From: Streptomonospora litoralis
GTDB taxonomy: Bacteria; Actinomycetota; Actinomycetes; Streptosporangiales; Streptosporangiaceae
Assembly (NCBI RefSeq): GCF_004323735.1
Contig: NZ_CP036455.1
Coordinates: 4,831,101 to 4,895,100, forward strand
Direction of reading: 5' to 3'
Length of the DNA stretch: 64,000 nt
The notes below the pieces were generated by a model. It was not told the origin of the DNA, searched no databases, and saw nothing but the letters and a program-made list of their open reading frames with translations. The position numbers were made by a program, and so were the translations under genes. Shown here one piece after another: positions 1 through 8,545 of the stretch (position 1 is its first letter; each line of letters begins with the position of its first letter).

Positions 1-38
1 GCGGCGGACCGGTGCCGCCGCCGACTGACCCGGTGGCT

Positions 39-1529
39 TCAGCGGACCTCGGCGAGCGCCGCGGGCAGCGCGTCGAATAGGTCCGACGCGGAGATCGGGG
101 CGCCGTCGTGGGCCAGGCGCGCGGCCAGCCCGTGGACGTAGGCGCCGCACATGGCGGCCTCGCGCGGCGCCGCTCCGGAGGCCAGGAACGCGCCGATGAC
201 ACCCGAAAGCACATCGCCGCTTCCCGCGGTGGCCAGGAGCGCACTTCCGGTGGGGTTGGCGATCGCCGGATGGCCGGGCTCGGCGACGACCGTGGTCGAG
301 CCCTTGAGCAGGATCGTGCACCCGTACTCGTCGGCCGCGCGGGCCGCATACGACAGGCGGCGCGCCTCGACCTCCTCGCGCTCCGTGTCCGGCAGCAGCC
401 GCGCCAGTTCGCCGGCGTGCGGGGTCAGCAGGGTGGGCGCCGAACGCTCCCGCACCAGCCGGGGATTCTTGGATACCAGGGTGATCGCGTCGGCGTCGGC
501 GAGCGCCGGGCGCGCGGAGTCCAGGACGGTCTCCAGTTCGGCCTGCGCCATCGGGTGCAGGCCGCGCCCCGGCCCCACGACCCACGCGGCCACGCGTGCG
601 GGCAGCCCGGAAAGCGGATCCATCGGGTCGAGCACCGAGGAGACGGCCTCGGGCCAGCGGTTGAGCACCTCTGTGACCACGCCCTCGGAACCGGCGTAGC
701 GGACCATGCCGACGCCGGTGCGCATCGCCCCGCCCACCGCCAGCACGGCGGCACCCCGATAGCGGTCCGAGCCCACCGCCATGGCCAGCACGCCGCGCCG
801 GTACTTGTCGGATTCGGCCGACGGGCGCGGCAGCAGCCCGGCGATGTCCTCTGTCTGCGGGCATTCCAGGGCGGCGCCCGGCAGCTCGGGCCCCAGCCCG
901 ATGTCGACCAGCTCCACCACCCCGGCGCGGGTGGCGCCGGGGTCGACGAACAGGCCGGGCTTGTGGGTGCCGAAGGTGACGGTCACGTCGGCGCGTACCG
1001 CCGGCCCGTCCACGGCACCGGTGTCGGCGTCGATACCGCTGGGCAGGTCGACCGCGACCACCGGGGCCTCGGCGGCGCCCGCCAGGCCCGCGATGGCGGC
1101 GTGCGGCTCGCGCAGTCCCCCGCTGCCCCCGATGCCGACGAGGCCGTCGACGAGGAGGTCGGCCGCGGCGACCTCGGCGGCGGCGTCGGAGTCGCCGATG
1201 CCCTCGGCCGCATCAGGCACCGCGACCAGGCGGCCCCCGGCCGCCCGCAGCGCCGCCAGCCCGCCTTCGTGGACGCGCGAGCCCACCAGCACCGCCCGCA
1301 CCGAGGCGCCGCGCCGGGCCAGCAGTGTCCCCGCGTACAGGGCGTCGCCGCCGTTGTCGCCGCTGCCGACGAGCAGCACGACCCGCGCCCCGTAGGTGCG
1401 CGGCAGCATGCGCGCACACACGACGGCGAGCCCCGCAGCGGCCCGCTGCATCAGCGTGCCCTCGGGCAGCCGGGCCATCAGCCCGCCTTCGGCCTTGCGC
1501 ACCGTGTCGACGGAGTGTGCGTTGCGCAC
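39..1529 (-). CDS. nnr: Bifunctional NAD(P)HX epimerase / ADP-dependent NAD(P)HX dehydratase
   Basis: This enzyme repairs hydrated NADH and NADPH: an epimerase interconverts the S and R hydrates and an ADP-dependent dehydratase restores the cofactor. It has 496 residues, normal for the fused form. The N-terminal half (about 10-215) is the YjeF_N epimerase with a GSGDNGGDALY nucleotide loop near residue 55 and VDLPSGIDADTG near 160. The C-terminal half (about 245-490) is the ribokinase-like dehydratase with LLTPHAGELARLL, LLKGSTTVV and the catalytic ATAGSGDVLSG loop. The start is GTG with AGGAGG six bases upstream. Its downstream neighbour is outside the window. In related actinobacteria this gene sits near glmS and alr, which fits the context here. 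Confidence 0.95.
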   Translation of the reverse strand: MRNAHSVDTVRKAEGGLMARLPEGTLMQRAAAGLAVVCARMLPRTYGARVVLLVGSGDNGGDALYAGTLLARRGASVRAVLVGSRVHEGGLAALRAAGGRLVAVPDAAEGIGDSDAAAEVAAADLLVDGLVGIGGSGGLREPHAAIAGLAGAAEAPVVAVDLPSGIDADTGAVDGPAVRADVTVTFGTHKPGLFVDPGATRAGVVELVDIGLGPELPGAALECPQTEDIAGLLPRPSAESDKYRRGVLAMAVGSDRYRGAAVLAVGGAMRTGVGMVRYAGSEGVVTEVLNRWPEAVSSVLDPMDPLSGLPARVAAWVVGPGRGLHPMAQAELETVLDSARPALADADAITLVSKNPRLVRERSAPTLLTPHAGELARLLPDTEREEVEARRLSYAARAADEYGCTILLKGSTTVVAEPGHPAIANPTGSALLATAGSGDVLSGVIGAFLASGAAPREAAMCGAYVHGLAARLAHDGAPISASDLFDALPAALAEVR

Positions 1530-1642
1530 GGGGGCCTCCTCGTCCGTCCTGGCCGGATTTCGCGCCTTTCGAGAGCATGCCGCATGCGGAGGCGTCCGGG
1601 AAACCCGGCCCGCCGGGAGGAGGGAGCATGGACCGCGTCACC

Positions 1643-2278
1643 TCACTCGAACCGGGTTTGCAGCAGGTCGATGTCGACGTCGAAGGGCACGCCGAGCCGC
1701 AGCCGCCTGCGGTGAATGCCCGTGGCGACATAGGAGCGCGTGGCCGGATCGAGTTCGTAGACGTACACCACCGGGTCACCGGCCTCCCGCTCGACCCGCC
1801 AGAAGTGCGCTATGCCCGCCTGCGCGTACAACTGTGGTTTGCGTTCGCGGTCGCGTACCTCGGAATCGCGAGAGACCACCTCGATCACCAGTAACACCGA
1901 CGCGGCCGGATAGTAGGTCTGGTCATCCCCGCGGTCGGCTGCCGCGTCGACGACCGCGACGTCGGGATCGGGGCGCTGGCGCGGCCCCAGGATCACGCTC
2001 ATCTGGCGGGCGACCCGCAGCCGCTCGGGAACCTGCTCGCCCAATCCGCGCTGCAGCACCGAGAGCGTGCGGGCGTGGAAAAGGTTCTGCGGGCTACCGA
2101 AGACGGGTGCGCCGTCGATGAGTTCGACGCGACGGGGCAGATAGGGGATCTTGTCCAGGTCGTGGGCGGTGATCCCGCACGGCGGCGGTACGGGCCAGTC
2201 CCATGGGGAGAAGAGTCGCCGCGGATCCGGATCGCCGAACCAGTGCTCCGGGAGTTCCGACTCGTCTGCCGCGCCCAT
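1643..2278 (-). CDS. Uma2 family (DUF820) restriction-endonuclease-like protein
   Basis: The protein has 211 residues with the Uma2 fold signature: a helical N-terminal part with RVELIDGAPVFGSPQ, then RPDPDVAVV (catalytic Asp) and LVIEVVSRDSEVRDRERKPQ (Glu and Lys of a PD-(D/E)XK core), followed by YAQAGIAHFW. An in-frame ATG lies nine codons upstream, but ATG 2278 has GGAGG at good spacing and is preferred. The family is predicted to be nuclease-like. Its cellular role is unknown, and many copies are common in Streptosporangiales and cyanobacteria. The gene stands alone, without a recognisable partner, beside a DUF4913 gene of similarly accessory character. Confidence 0.85.
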   Translation of the reverse strand: MGAADESELPEHWFGDPDPRRLFSPWDWPVPPPCGITAHDLDKIPYLPRRVELIDGAPVFGSPQNLFHARTLSVLQRGLGEQVPERLRVARQMSVILGPRQRPDPDVAVVDAAADRGDDQTYYPAASVLLVIEVVSRDSEVRDRERKPQLYAQAGIAHFWRVEREAGDPVVYVYELDPATRSYVATGIHRRRLRLGVPFDVDIDLLQTRFE

Positions 2279-2684
2279 GGGACACCTCCGAATAGAATGC
2301 CGCACCGGCTACTCAAAGTAGTCGCCAGGGATGTGGCGCGACCGGTTTTCCACAGATCCGCGCATCCTCCGCCTAGCAGCCCCGCGAGGAGCATGGCCGG
2401 CTCGCTCATCGGCGGCCCGCCCGGCAGCGAACCCATGAGCGGCGCTCCCGCCGGCGAATCGCTCACCCCGCCGGCACCGACCGCACCCGCCCGCCACAGA
2501 CGGACGCTGGGACACCCGCTCGGACCGCCCGGCCCCGGGTGTGGCATACGGTCGGGGGAGCCCCCGCCATCGCACCGGGAGCCTTCGCACGCGCGGGCGC
2601 CGGGTGCCGGCAACCGACCCACTTTCGAACCGTTCCATTCGGGACAGCCGCCCCGGACACGGACAGCAGCACGGGACTTGCCGC
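2279..2684. other. Intergenic region between divergent Uma2 and DUF4913 genes
   Basis: This is about 400 bases between divergent starts. I see no convincing gene in it. A TACGGT sequence near 2544 could be a -10 element for the rightward DUF4913 gene, but no -35 is evident. The reading frame of the DUF4913 gene stays open through part of this region without protein-like composition. Confidence 0.5.
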
Positions 2685-3248
2685 ATGACCTCCACAGACG
2701 ACCGCATCGCCACCGAAGCCGCACCGGCCCGGGACGGGCTGTCCGACCGCGTCGCCCACCTGCAGAACGCCATGCACCGGCTCGGCGCGGACGTCATCAG
2801 GCTGCAGACCCAGCTCTCCGAGTTGGCCGCGGCGCCGGAACCCGCGCCGGAGGACGACGACGGCGGCGCGACGCCGTTCATCTTCAACATGTCCCGCGAC
2901 GCCTACAAGACGGAGCTGGCGGCGCTGGTCACCTGGGTCGACGACTTCCTCGTCCCGGTGTACGTGGGGTCCGGCGAGGACAGCCGCACCGCCCAGGGCG
3001 GCGGCGCGGCGCCCTGGTGCCCGATGTGGTGGGAGCACCACGAGGCGGTCGGCCGACTGCACGCGCTGCGCCTGGCCTATGAGGAGCTGGCCGACACGCG
3101 AACGTCCGGCCCCTCCGGCCCCGGCGTCTGGCACCGCGACCACCTCGACCCCGCCCTGGAGCGGCTCCGGTCGCCCGCGGGCCCTTTCGCGGCGTGCTCG
3201 GCCACCACGGGCCACCGGGGTTCCCGCACGCGCTCCCAGCCGGCCTGA
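2685..3248 (+). CDS. DUF4913 domain-containing protein
   Basis: The protein has 187 residues. A short helical N-terminus (about 20-50, heptad-like, DRVAHLQNAMHRLGADV) precedes a DUF4913 domain (about residues 65-165). That domain has the family landmarks ALVTWVDDFLVPVYVG, WCPMWWEHHEAVGRLHAL, GVWHRDHLDPALERL and a closing SPAGPFAAC. The frame is open further upstream, but ATG 2685 begins the protein-like part; its ribosome binding site is weak. The function of the family is not known. DUF4913 genes are frequent on actinobacterial plasmids and integrative elements next to replication and transfer genes. None of those are here, so this may be a domesticated or stranded copy. Confidence 0.85.
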   Translation: MTSTDDRIATEAAPARDGLSDRVAHLQNAMHRLGADVIRLQTQLSELAAAPEPAPEDDDGGATPFIFNMSRDAYKTELAALVTWVDDFLVPVYVGSGEDSRTAQGGGAAPWCPMWWEHHEAVGRLHALRLAYEELADTRTSGPSGPGVWHRDHLDPALERLRSPAGPFAACSATTGHRGSRTRSQPA

Positions 3249-3308
3249 AGCCGCAGCGGGCAGCTGACGGCGGCGGCCGCCGCGGCGTGCCGGCCGGCGG
3301 TGCGGCGG

Positions 3309-4250
3309 TCAGGTCTTGCGCAACCGCACCCGGCGGATGGTGTGGTCGGCCCCCTTGTGCAGCACGAGCGTGGCCCGGCCGCGCGTCGGCAGGATGTTCT
3401 CGACCAGGTTGACCTCGTTGATGCTGCGCCAGACGCCCGACGCGAACTCGACGGCCTGCTCCTCGTCCGTTTCGCTGGCCATCGCGTGGAAGTAGGAGCG
3501 GGGGTCGGAGAAGGCCGTGCGGCGCAGCGCCAGGAAGCGGTCCAGGTACCAGGCGCGGATGTGCTCCACCTTCGCATCGACGTAGATGGAGAAGTCGAAG
3601 AAGTCGGCCACCGCGAGCCGTCCGGGCAGCGGCGGCTGCAGCACGTTGATGCCCTCGACGATGAGGATGTCGGGCCGCTGCACGGTCTGCGTCTGGCCGG
3701 GGACCAGGTCGTAGGCCAGGTGGGAGTAGACGGGGATCTCCATCCGCGGCGCGCCGGCCTTCATCTCCGACACGAACCGGACGAGGGCGCGCCGGTCGTA
3801 GCTCTCCGGGAACCCCTTGCGGTTCATGATGCCCCGCTCCTGCAGCACCGCGTTGGAGTGCAGGAAGTTGTCCGTGCTGACCAGTTCCACGTTCGGGTGG
3901 TCGGGCCACTGCGCCAGCAGTGTGCGCAGGAGGCGGGCCGTTGTGGACTTGCCGACCGCAACGCTGCCGGCGACGCCGATGATGAAGGGCATCGGCTGGT
4001 CGCCTTCGCCGAGGAAGCCGCGCACGGCCGCGTGCCGCTGCCGAGTCGCACTGACGTAGAGGTTGAGCAGTCGGGACAGCGGCAGGTAGATGTCGCGCAC
4101 GTCGTCGAGCGACGTCGGGTCGGTCGTGCCCCGCAGCGCTTCGAGGTCGTCCTCGGTCAGCGGAAGCGGCGTCGTGTCGCGCAGCGCCGCCCACGCCGGC
4201 CGGTCGAGTTCCACATACGGCGTCGAAAAGCCGTTCTTCGTCGGAGCCAC
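3309..4250 (-). CDS. coaA: Type I pantothenate kinase
   Basis: The enzyme phosphorylates pantothenate with ATP, the first and regulated step of coenzyme A synthesis in the cytosol. It has 313 residues from GTG 4250, the usual length for type I PanK. An N-terminal region begins [19 protein letters not shown], followed by the Walker A loop [17 protein letters not shown] around residue 100, [10 protein letters not shown], and the VEGINVLQP segment. The C-terminal [21 protein letters not shown] is typical of the family. The frame is open to 4391 with a valine start also possible at 4262. The residues before 4250 are arginine-rich and unlike the family, so the shorter form is preferred. It is probably monocistronic. 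Confidence 0.93.
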   Translation of the reverse strand: MAPTKNGFSTPYVELDRPAWAALRDTTPLPLTEDDLEALRGTTDPTSLDDVRDIYLPLSRLLNLYVSATRQRHAAVRGFLGEGDQPMPFIIGVAGSVAVGKSTTARLLRTLLAQWPDHPNVELVSTDNFLHSNAVLQERGIMNRKGFPESYDRRALVRFVSEMKAGAPRMEIPVYSHLAYDLVPGQTQTVQRPDILIVEGINVLQPPLPGRLAVADFFDFSIYVDAKVEHIRAWYLDRFLALRRTAFSDPRSYFHAMASETDEEQAVEFASGVWRSINEVNLVENILPTRGRATLVLHKGADHTIRRVRLRKT

Positions 4251-4407
4251 GCCTGCCCACACTAGACGAGGCGGCCTGGGCAAACGCGCCCTCCCCCGGC
4301 ACAGCGCTCCGCCGCGGCACCGTGCGGCACCGCGGCGGGCGTCACCGAGGGCCCGATGGTGGTGCAGGATGCCGTCTCCCCGCACCACCACCGGACGAAC
4401 GCGGGCC

Positions 4408-6210
4408 TCAGATTCGAGACCCGTTGGCCTGCTGAACCGCGGACCACCGCAGCACGGCGCCGCACACGGCGACGAATGCTCCGACCGCGCCGAGGGCGGC
4501 TGCGCCGGGCCCGGTCACGGGCAGCGTCGCGCCGACGCCGTCGTAACCGTCGTAGCCGTCGCCGCCGTAGCCGGGATCCGTGGGATCGTCCGTCGGGTCG
4601 TCTGTGGGATCGGGTGACGGGCTGTCCGTGGGGTCAGGTGTCGGAGTGGGATCCGGGGTAGGCGTCGGATCCGGCGTAGGCGTCGGATCCGGGGTAGGGG
4701 TGGGAGTCGGCGTCGGCGTTACTCCCTCGACCTCCGTCTGCACGCACGCGGCGTTGTTCTCCTCGGTCGTCTCCGGTGTCGTCGTCGACGCCTCGGCGCA
4801 GTTGTTGATGATCGTTCCCGGCTCGTCGTCGGCGTCGGCGCGCAGCACGACCTCGATGGTGCGGGACTCTCCGGCGTCCAGACCGCCGAGGGAGCATTCG
4901 AGCGACGAGCCGACGACCTCGCACTCGTCGGGAAGCTCCTCGACGACGGCGTGGTCGGTGTCGACGACGTCCTCGACAGTCACATCCTCAGCGATGTCAG
5001 GACCGTTGTTGGTGACCGTGATGGTCTGGGTGTAGGTGCCGCCCGGGTTCACCGTCGCCGGTCCCGTCTTCGCGACGACCAGGTCGGCCTCCGCGCCGTC
5101 GGGCGGTCCGACGGTGGTGGTGTCGCAGGACTGGTTGTTGTCGGTGTTCGTCTCGCGGGAGCCGGTGTAGACCGTGGCGCAGTTGAGGATCTCGGTGCCC
5201 TCGGCGACGTCGGAGTTGACGGTGACGGTCACCTCCAGCTCGACGCTCTCCCCCGGTTGCAGGGTGCCCAGATTGCAGCTGATGGTGAGACCGCTGGGCG
5301 GGCACTGGTCGGGAAAGCCGGTGATCGTCGTCAGGTTGCCGTTGGTCGGGTCCTGCACGAACACGTCGACGGCCTCCGAGGGGCCGTTGTTGGTGACGAC
5401 GATCGTGTAGGTGATGGTGCCGTCGGGGTTCACCGTGGCCGGATCGCCGGTCTTGGTGATCTCCACGTCGGTCTGCGTCTGGGTCTGGGAGATCTCCTGT
5501 GTCTGCGCCCCCTGGGCGTTGGAGGCGTCGACGCCCGCCTGGTTGATGATGTTGGTGCCGTCGGAGACGCCCGGGTCGACCTGCACCGTGATCTCGTAGG
5601 TGAGGCTGTCTCCCGGGGCCAACTCGGTGCCCGGCCCTCCGCAGGTGACCGTCTGCCCCGACGCGGTGCAGCCGGGCGAGGACACGAAGGTGACGTTGCC
5701 GTCCAGGGTGTCGGTCACGACGACGTCCTCGGCGGTCTCGTCGCCGCTGTTGGTGACCGTGATGGTGTAGGTGGCCTCGTCGCCGATGATCATCGGGTCC
5801 GGCGAGACGGTCTTGTCGATGCTCAGCACGGGGGCCTGCTGCTGTACGCGCTCCTCGGCCGCGCTCGGCGCGGACTGCGACCGCTGCGGTACCTCCGGCG
5901 CCACCGGCGCCACCGGCTCCAACGGCGGGGCCGACGCGCCCGGCAGCGGGCCGGTCGAGGTCCGGAACTCTCCCGCGGCCGCGGGGGCGGGCTCCGCCGC
6001 CGGGGATTCGGTCGCGGGCCGGTCGGTCTCCGGCGGCTCGGGCGCCTCCGGCGGTTCGGGCGCCTCGGCCCGATGCGCTGACGCGGTCGGCGTCGCCTGC
6101 TCCACGGTCGCGGCGGCGGCCGGTCCGCTCAGCGTCCATCCACCGACCAGTAGCAGCGCCGCCAGCATTCTCGCGGCGCGCGCCGGTCTCCCCGTTGCTG
6201 CCTTGTGCAT
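4408..6210 (-). CDS. DUF11-repeat cell-wall-anchored surface protein (LPXTG type)
   Basis: This is a secreted 600-residue protein. A signal peptide occupies roughly residues 1-35 (positively charged start, then [20 protein letters not shown]). A disordered Pro/Ala/Glu-rich segment follows, then three tandem DUF11 beta-sandwich domains of about 115 residues (each beginning like [20 protein letters not shown] or [16 protein letters not shown], and ending in an Asn-rich strand with a cysteine pair). Next come a Thr-Pro-Asp stalk and the sorting signal LPVTG at 563-567, with one hydrophobic helix and a short polar tail. Sortase should attach it to peptidoglycan. ATG 6210 has GGGGA upstream and gives the proper signal peptide. 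The ligand and role are unknown. The gene is probably monocistronic. Confidence 0.88.
   Translation of the reverse strand: MHKAATGRPARAARMLAALLLVGGWTLSGPAAAATVEQATPTASAHRAEAPEPPEAPEPPETDRPATESPAAEPAPAAAGEFRTSTGPLPGASAPPLEPVAPVAPEVPQRSQSAPSAAEERVQQQAPVLSIDKTVSPDPMIIGDEATYTITVTNSGDETAEDVVVTDTLDGNVTFVSSPGCTASGQTVTCGGPGTELAPGDSLTYEITVQVDPGVSDGTNIINQAGVDASNAQGAQTQEISQTQTQTDVEITKTGDPATVNPDGTITYTIVVTNNGPSEAVDVFVQDPTNGNLTTITGFPDQCPPSGLTISCNLGTLQPGESVELEVTVTVNSDVAEGTEILNCATVYTGSRETNTDNNQSCDTTTVGPPDGAEADLVVAKTGPATVNPGGTYTQTITVTNNGPDIAEDVTVEDVVDTDHAVVEELPDECEVVGSSLECSLGGLDAGESRTIEVVLRADADDEPGTIINNCAEASTTTPETTEENNAACVQTEVEGVTPTPTPTPTPDPTPTPDPTPTPDPTPTPDPTDSPSPDPTDDPTDDPTDPGYGGDGYDGYDGVGATLPVTGPGAAALGAVGAFVAVCGAVLRWSAVQQANGSRI
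4649..4702 (-). repeat. 18-bp tandem repeat encoding the Pro-Thr-Asp stalk
   Basis: Three consecutive near-identical 18-base units (4649-4666, 4667-4684, 4685-4702; unit GGATCCGGGGTAGGCGTC on the plus strand) encode PTPTPD-type hexapeptides of the wall-spanning stalk. More degenerate copies flank them. Such units expand and contract easily, so stalk length may vary between strains. Confidence 0.85.
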
Positions 6211-6576
6211 GTCATCCCCGTCGGATCGGCTGGTCAACGGCACCCGATCGTGCGCGACAGCCGTGCCGGGGGAGGTTACGAACACGGTGGAATGCTCGGC
6301 GATGAAACGATCTTTAGCTGCCGGTTAACCTCGCCGCGCCGACGCGCCCGCGGGCGGGGCGGGGATCGCCCGCCTGGCCGACCTCGGACAAGAGCGGATG
6401 ATTCTTCTCCCGTTCAGCGCCCCCTACGCGACCGCATCCGGGGCGCTGCCGGGCCGCCTGACGTGCGCGGTCTTATCCGGAGCACCGATTGGTCTATACC
6501 CTTACCTGCAAAAACATCCATTGGTATGACACCCGGGCGGTCGGCGGGCGGCCGCCGATCGCCTACGCTGACCCCC
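6211..6576. other. Divergent intergenic region, LPXTG gene / glmS
   Basis: This is 366 bases between divergent genes. It contains no convincing reading frame. The left 150 bases are relatively AT-rich and presumably hold the promoter of the surface-protein gene. The right end holds a DasR-like palindrome (6488-6503). A TACGCT -10-like sequence at 6564-6569, only seven bases before the glmS ATG, would give a leaderless or nearly leaderless glmS transcript. Confidence 0.5.
6488..6503. promoter_or_regulatory. Candidate DasR/GntR (dre) operator upstream of glmS
   Basis: ATTGGTCTATACCCTT matches the Streptomyces DasR-responsive element ACTGGTCTAGACCAGT at 12 of 16 positions, including the TGGTCTA and ACC cores. 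DasR senses glucosamine-6-phosphate, the product of GlmS, so a site about 75 bases upstream of glmS makes physiological sense. A half-site-like ATTGGTATGAC follows at about 6519. The assignment rests on my recollection of the consensus. Confidence 0.5.
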
Positions 6577-8427
6577 ATGTGCGGAATCGTTGGCTACGTC
6601 GGGCCGCAACCGGCGCTTGAGGTCGTCGTCGACGGCCTCAAAAGGTTGGAGTACCGCGGGTACGACTCCGCGGGAATCGCCGTCCTGGCCGGCGGCCGGA
6701 TGGATACCGAGAAACGCGCGGGCAAGCTCGCCAATCTGAAGGCGGCCCTGGCCGAGACGCCGCGCTCGGCCGACGGCATCGGTATCGGGCATACCCGCTG
6801 GGCCACCCACGGCGCGCCGACCGACGTCAACGCCCACCCCCACGTCGACAACGACAACCGGGTGGCGGTCATCCACAACGGCATCATCGAGAACTTCGCC
6901 GCGCTGCGCCTGGAACTGGAGGAGCTCGGCTGCAAGTTCAGCTCCGAGACCGACACCGAGGTGACCGCCCACCTGCTCGGCGCGGAGCTGAAGGAGCAGG
7001 GCGACGACCTGGCCGCGGCGATGCGCGCCGTCTGCCGCCGCCTGGAGGGCGCGTTCACGCTGGTCGCGATGTCCGCGGGTGACCCGGACCTGGTCGTGGC
7101 CGCCCGGCGCAACTCGCCGCTGGTGGTGGGCCGCGGCGACGGCGAGAACTTCCTCGCCAGCGACGTCGCCGCCTTCATCGCCCACACCCGCGACGCCGTG
7201 GAGCTGGGCCAGGACCAGGTGGTGGAGCTGCGTCGCGACTCGGTCACCGTCACCGACTACGACGGCCATCCCGCGCCGGTGCGCGAGTACCACGTCGACT
7301 GGGACGCCTCGGCCGCCGAGAAGGGCGGCTACGAGTACTTCATGCTCAAGGAGATCGTCGAGCAGCCGCAGGCCGTCGCCGACACCCTGTTGGGACGTGT
7401 CGGTGTCGACGGCACGCTCACGCTGGACGAGATGCGCCTGGCGCCCTCCGAGCTGCGCGACATCGAGAAGATCGTCATCATCGCGTGCGGCACGTCGTAC
7501 CACGCGGGGCTGATCGCCAAGTACGCGATCGAGCACTGGTGCCGGATCCCCTGCGAGGTGGAGGTCGCCAGCGAGTTCCGCTACCGCGACCCCATCCTCA
7601 ACCGGCAGACGATGGTGATCGCGATCTCGCAGTCGGGCGAGAGCATGGACACGCTGATGGCGGTGCGCTACGCCCGCGAGCAGCGCGCCCGCGTGCTGGC
7701 GATCTGCAACGTCAACGGCTCGACCATCCCGCGCGAGTCCGACGGCGTGCTCTACACCCACGCCGGGCCGGAGGTGGGCGTCGCGGCGACCAAGACGTTC
7801 CTCACCCAGCTGGTGGCCTGCTACCTGGTGGGCCTGTACCTCGCCCAGGCGCGCAACCTCAAGTTCGGCGACGAGATCAACGCCGTCATCGAGCAGCTGG
7901 CCAACATGCCCCAGCAGGTCGAGAAGGTCCTGGGCACGGTCGGCCCGGTGCGCGAACTGGCCAAGTCGCTGGCCGACTCGGGGACCGTGCTGTTCCTCGG
8001 CCGCCACGTGGGCTACCCGGTGGCGCTGGAGGGCGCGCTCAAGCTCAAGGAGCTGGCCTACATGCACGCCGAGGCGTTCGCCGCCGGCGAGCTCAAGCAC
8101 GGGCCGATCGCGCTGATCGAGGACGGCCTGCCGGTGGTCGTGGTGGTGCCCTCGCGCGAGGGGCGGGGGGTGCTGCACGACAAGATCGTGTCCAACATCC
8201 AGGAGATCCGCGCCCGCGGCGCCCGCACCATCGTCATCGCCGAGGAGGGCGACGACACCGTGCGGCCCTTCGCCGACGAGCTGATCGAGATCCCGGCGGT
8301 GCCGACGCTGCTCCAGCCGGTGGTCTCGACCATCCCGATGCAGGTTTTCGCCTGCGAACTGGCGCTGGCCAAGGGCAACGACGTCGACCAGCCGCGCAAC
8401 CTCGCCAAGAGCGTGACGGTGGAGTAG
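6577..8427 (+). CDS. glmS: Glutamine--fructose-6-phosphate aminotransferase (isomerizing)
   Basis: GlmS makes glucosamine-6-phosphate from fructose-6-phosphate and glutamine, the entry to UDP-GlcNAc and peptidoglycan. It has 616 residues. The N-terminal nucleophile cysteine follows the start (MCGIVGYVG). The glutaminase domain covers about 1-220 with HTRWATHG and HNGIIEN. Two SIS sugar-isomerase domains follow, with IACGTSYHAGL, SQSGESMDTL and the C-terminal DQPRNLAKSVTVE. ATG 6577 is fixed by the obligatory Cys2 even though the frame is open far upstream. There is no obvious ribosome binding site; a TACGCT element seven bases before the start suggests a leaderless mRNA. It cooperates with glmM at 12.9-14.2 kb. 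Confidence 0.97.
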   Translation: MCGIVGYVGPQPALEVVVDGLKRLEYRGYDSAGIAVLAGGRMDTEKRAGKLANLKAALAETPRSADGIGIGHTRWATHGAPTDVNAHPHVDNDNRVAVIHNGIIENFAALRLELEELGCKFSSETDTEVTAHLLGAELKEQGDDLAAAMRAVCRRLEGAFTLVAMSAGDPDLVVAARRNSPLVVGRGDGENFLASDVAAFIAHTRDAVELGQDQVVELRRDSVTVTDYDGHPAPVREYHVDWDASAAEKGGYEYFMLKEIVEQPQAVADTLLGRVGVDGTLTLDEMRLAPSELRDIEKIVIIACGTSYHAGLIAKYAIEHWCRIPCEVEVASEFRYRDPILNRQTMVIAISQSGESMDTLMAVRYAREQRARVLAICNVNGSTIPRESDGVLYTHAGPEVGVAATKTFLTQLVACYLVGLYLAQARNLKFGDEINAVIEQLANMPQQVEKVLGTVGPVRELAKSLADSGTVLFLGRHVGYPVALEGALKLKELAYMHAEAFAAGELKHGPIALIEDGLPVVVVVPSREGRGVLHDKIVSNIQEIRARGARTIVIAEEGDDTVRPFADELIEIPAVPTLLQPVVSTIPMQVFACELALAKGNDVDQPRNLAKSVTVE

Positions 8428-8462
8428 GAGCAGCCGGCACCGCCACCGGCGACTGCAGGGAA

Positions 8463-8504
8463 GGCGGGGGCGGGCCGCGCGGTCGTGCGCGGTCCGCCCC
8501 CGCC
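8463..8504. terminator. Bidirectional hairpin between convergent glmS and siderophore-binding gene
   Basis: An 18-bp GC-only stem (8463-8480 with 8487-8504, one G-U wobble) with a six-base loop lies between convergent genes. It has no T tract in either direction, as is common for high-GC actinobacterial terminators. Confidence 0.75.
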
Positions 8505-8545
8505 CTCGCGTCGCCTTCCCTTCCCCAGGGCGCCGGGCCCGCGGG

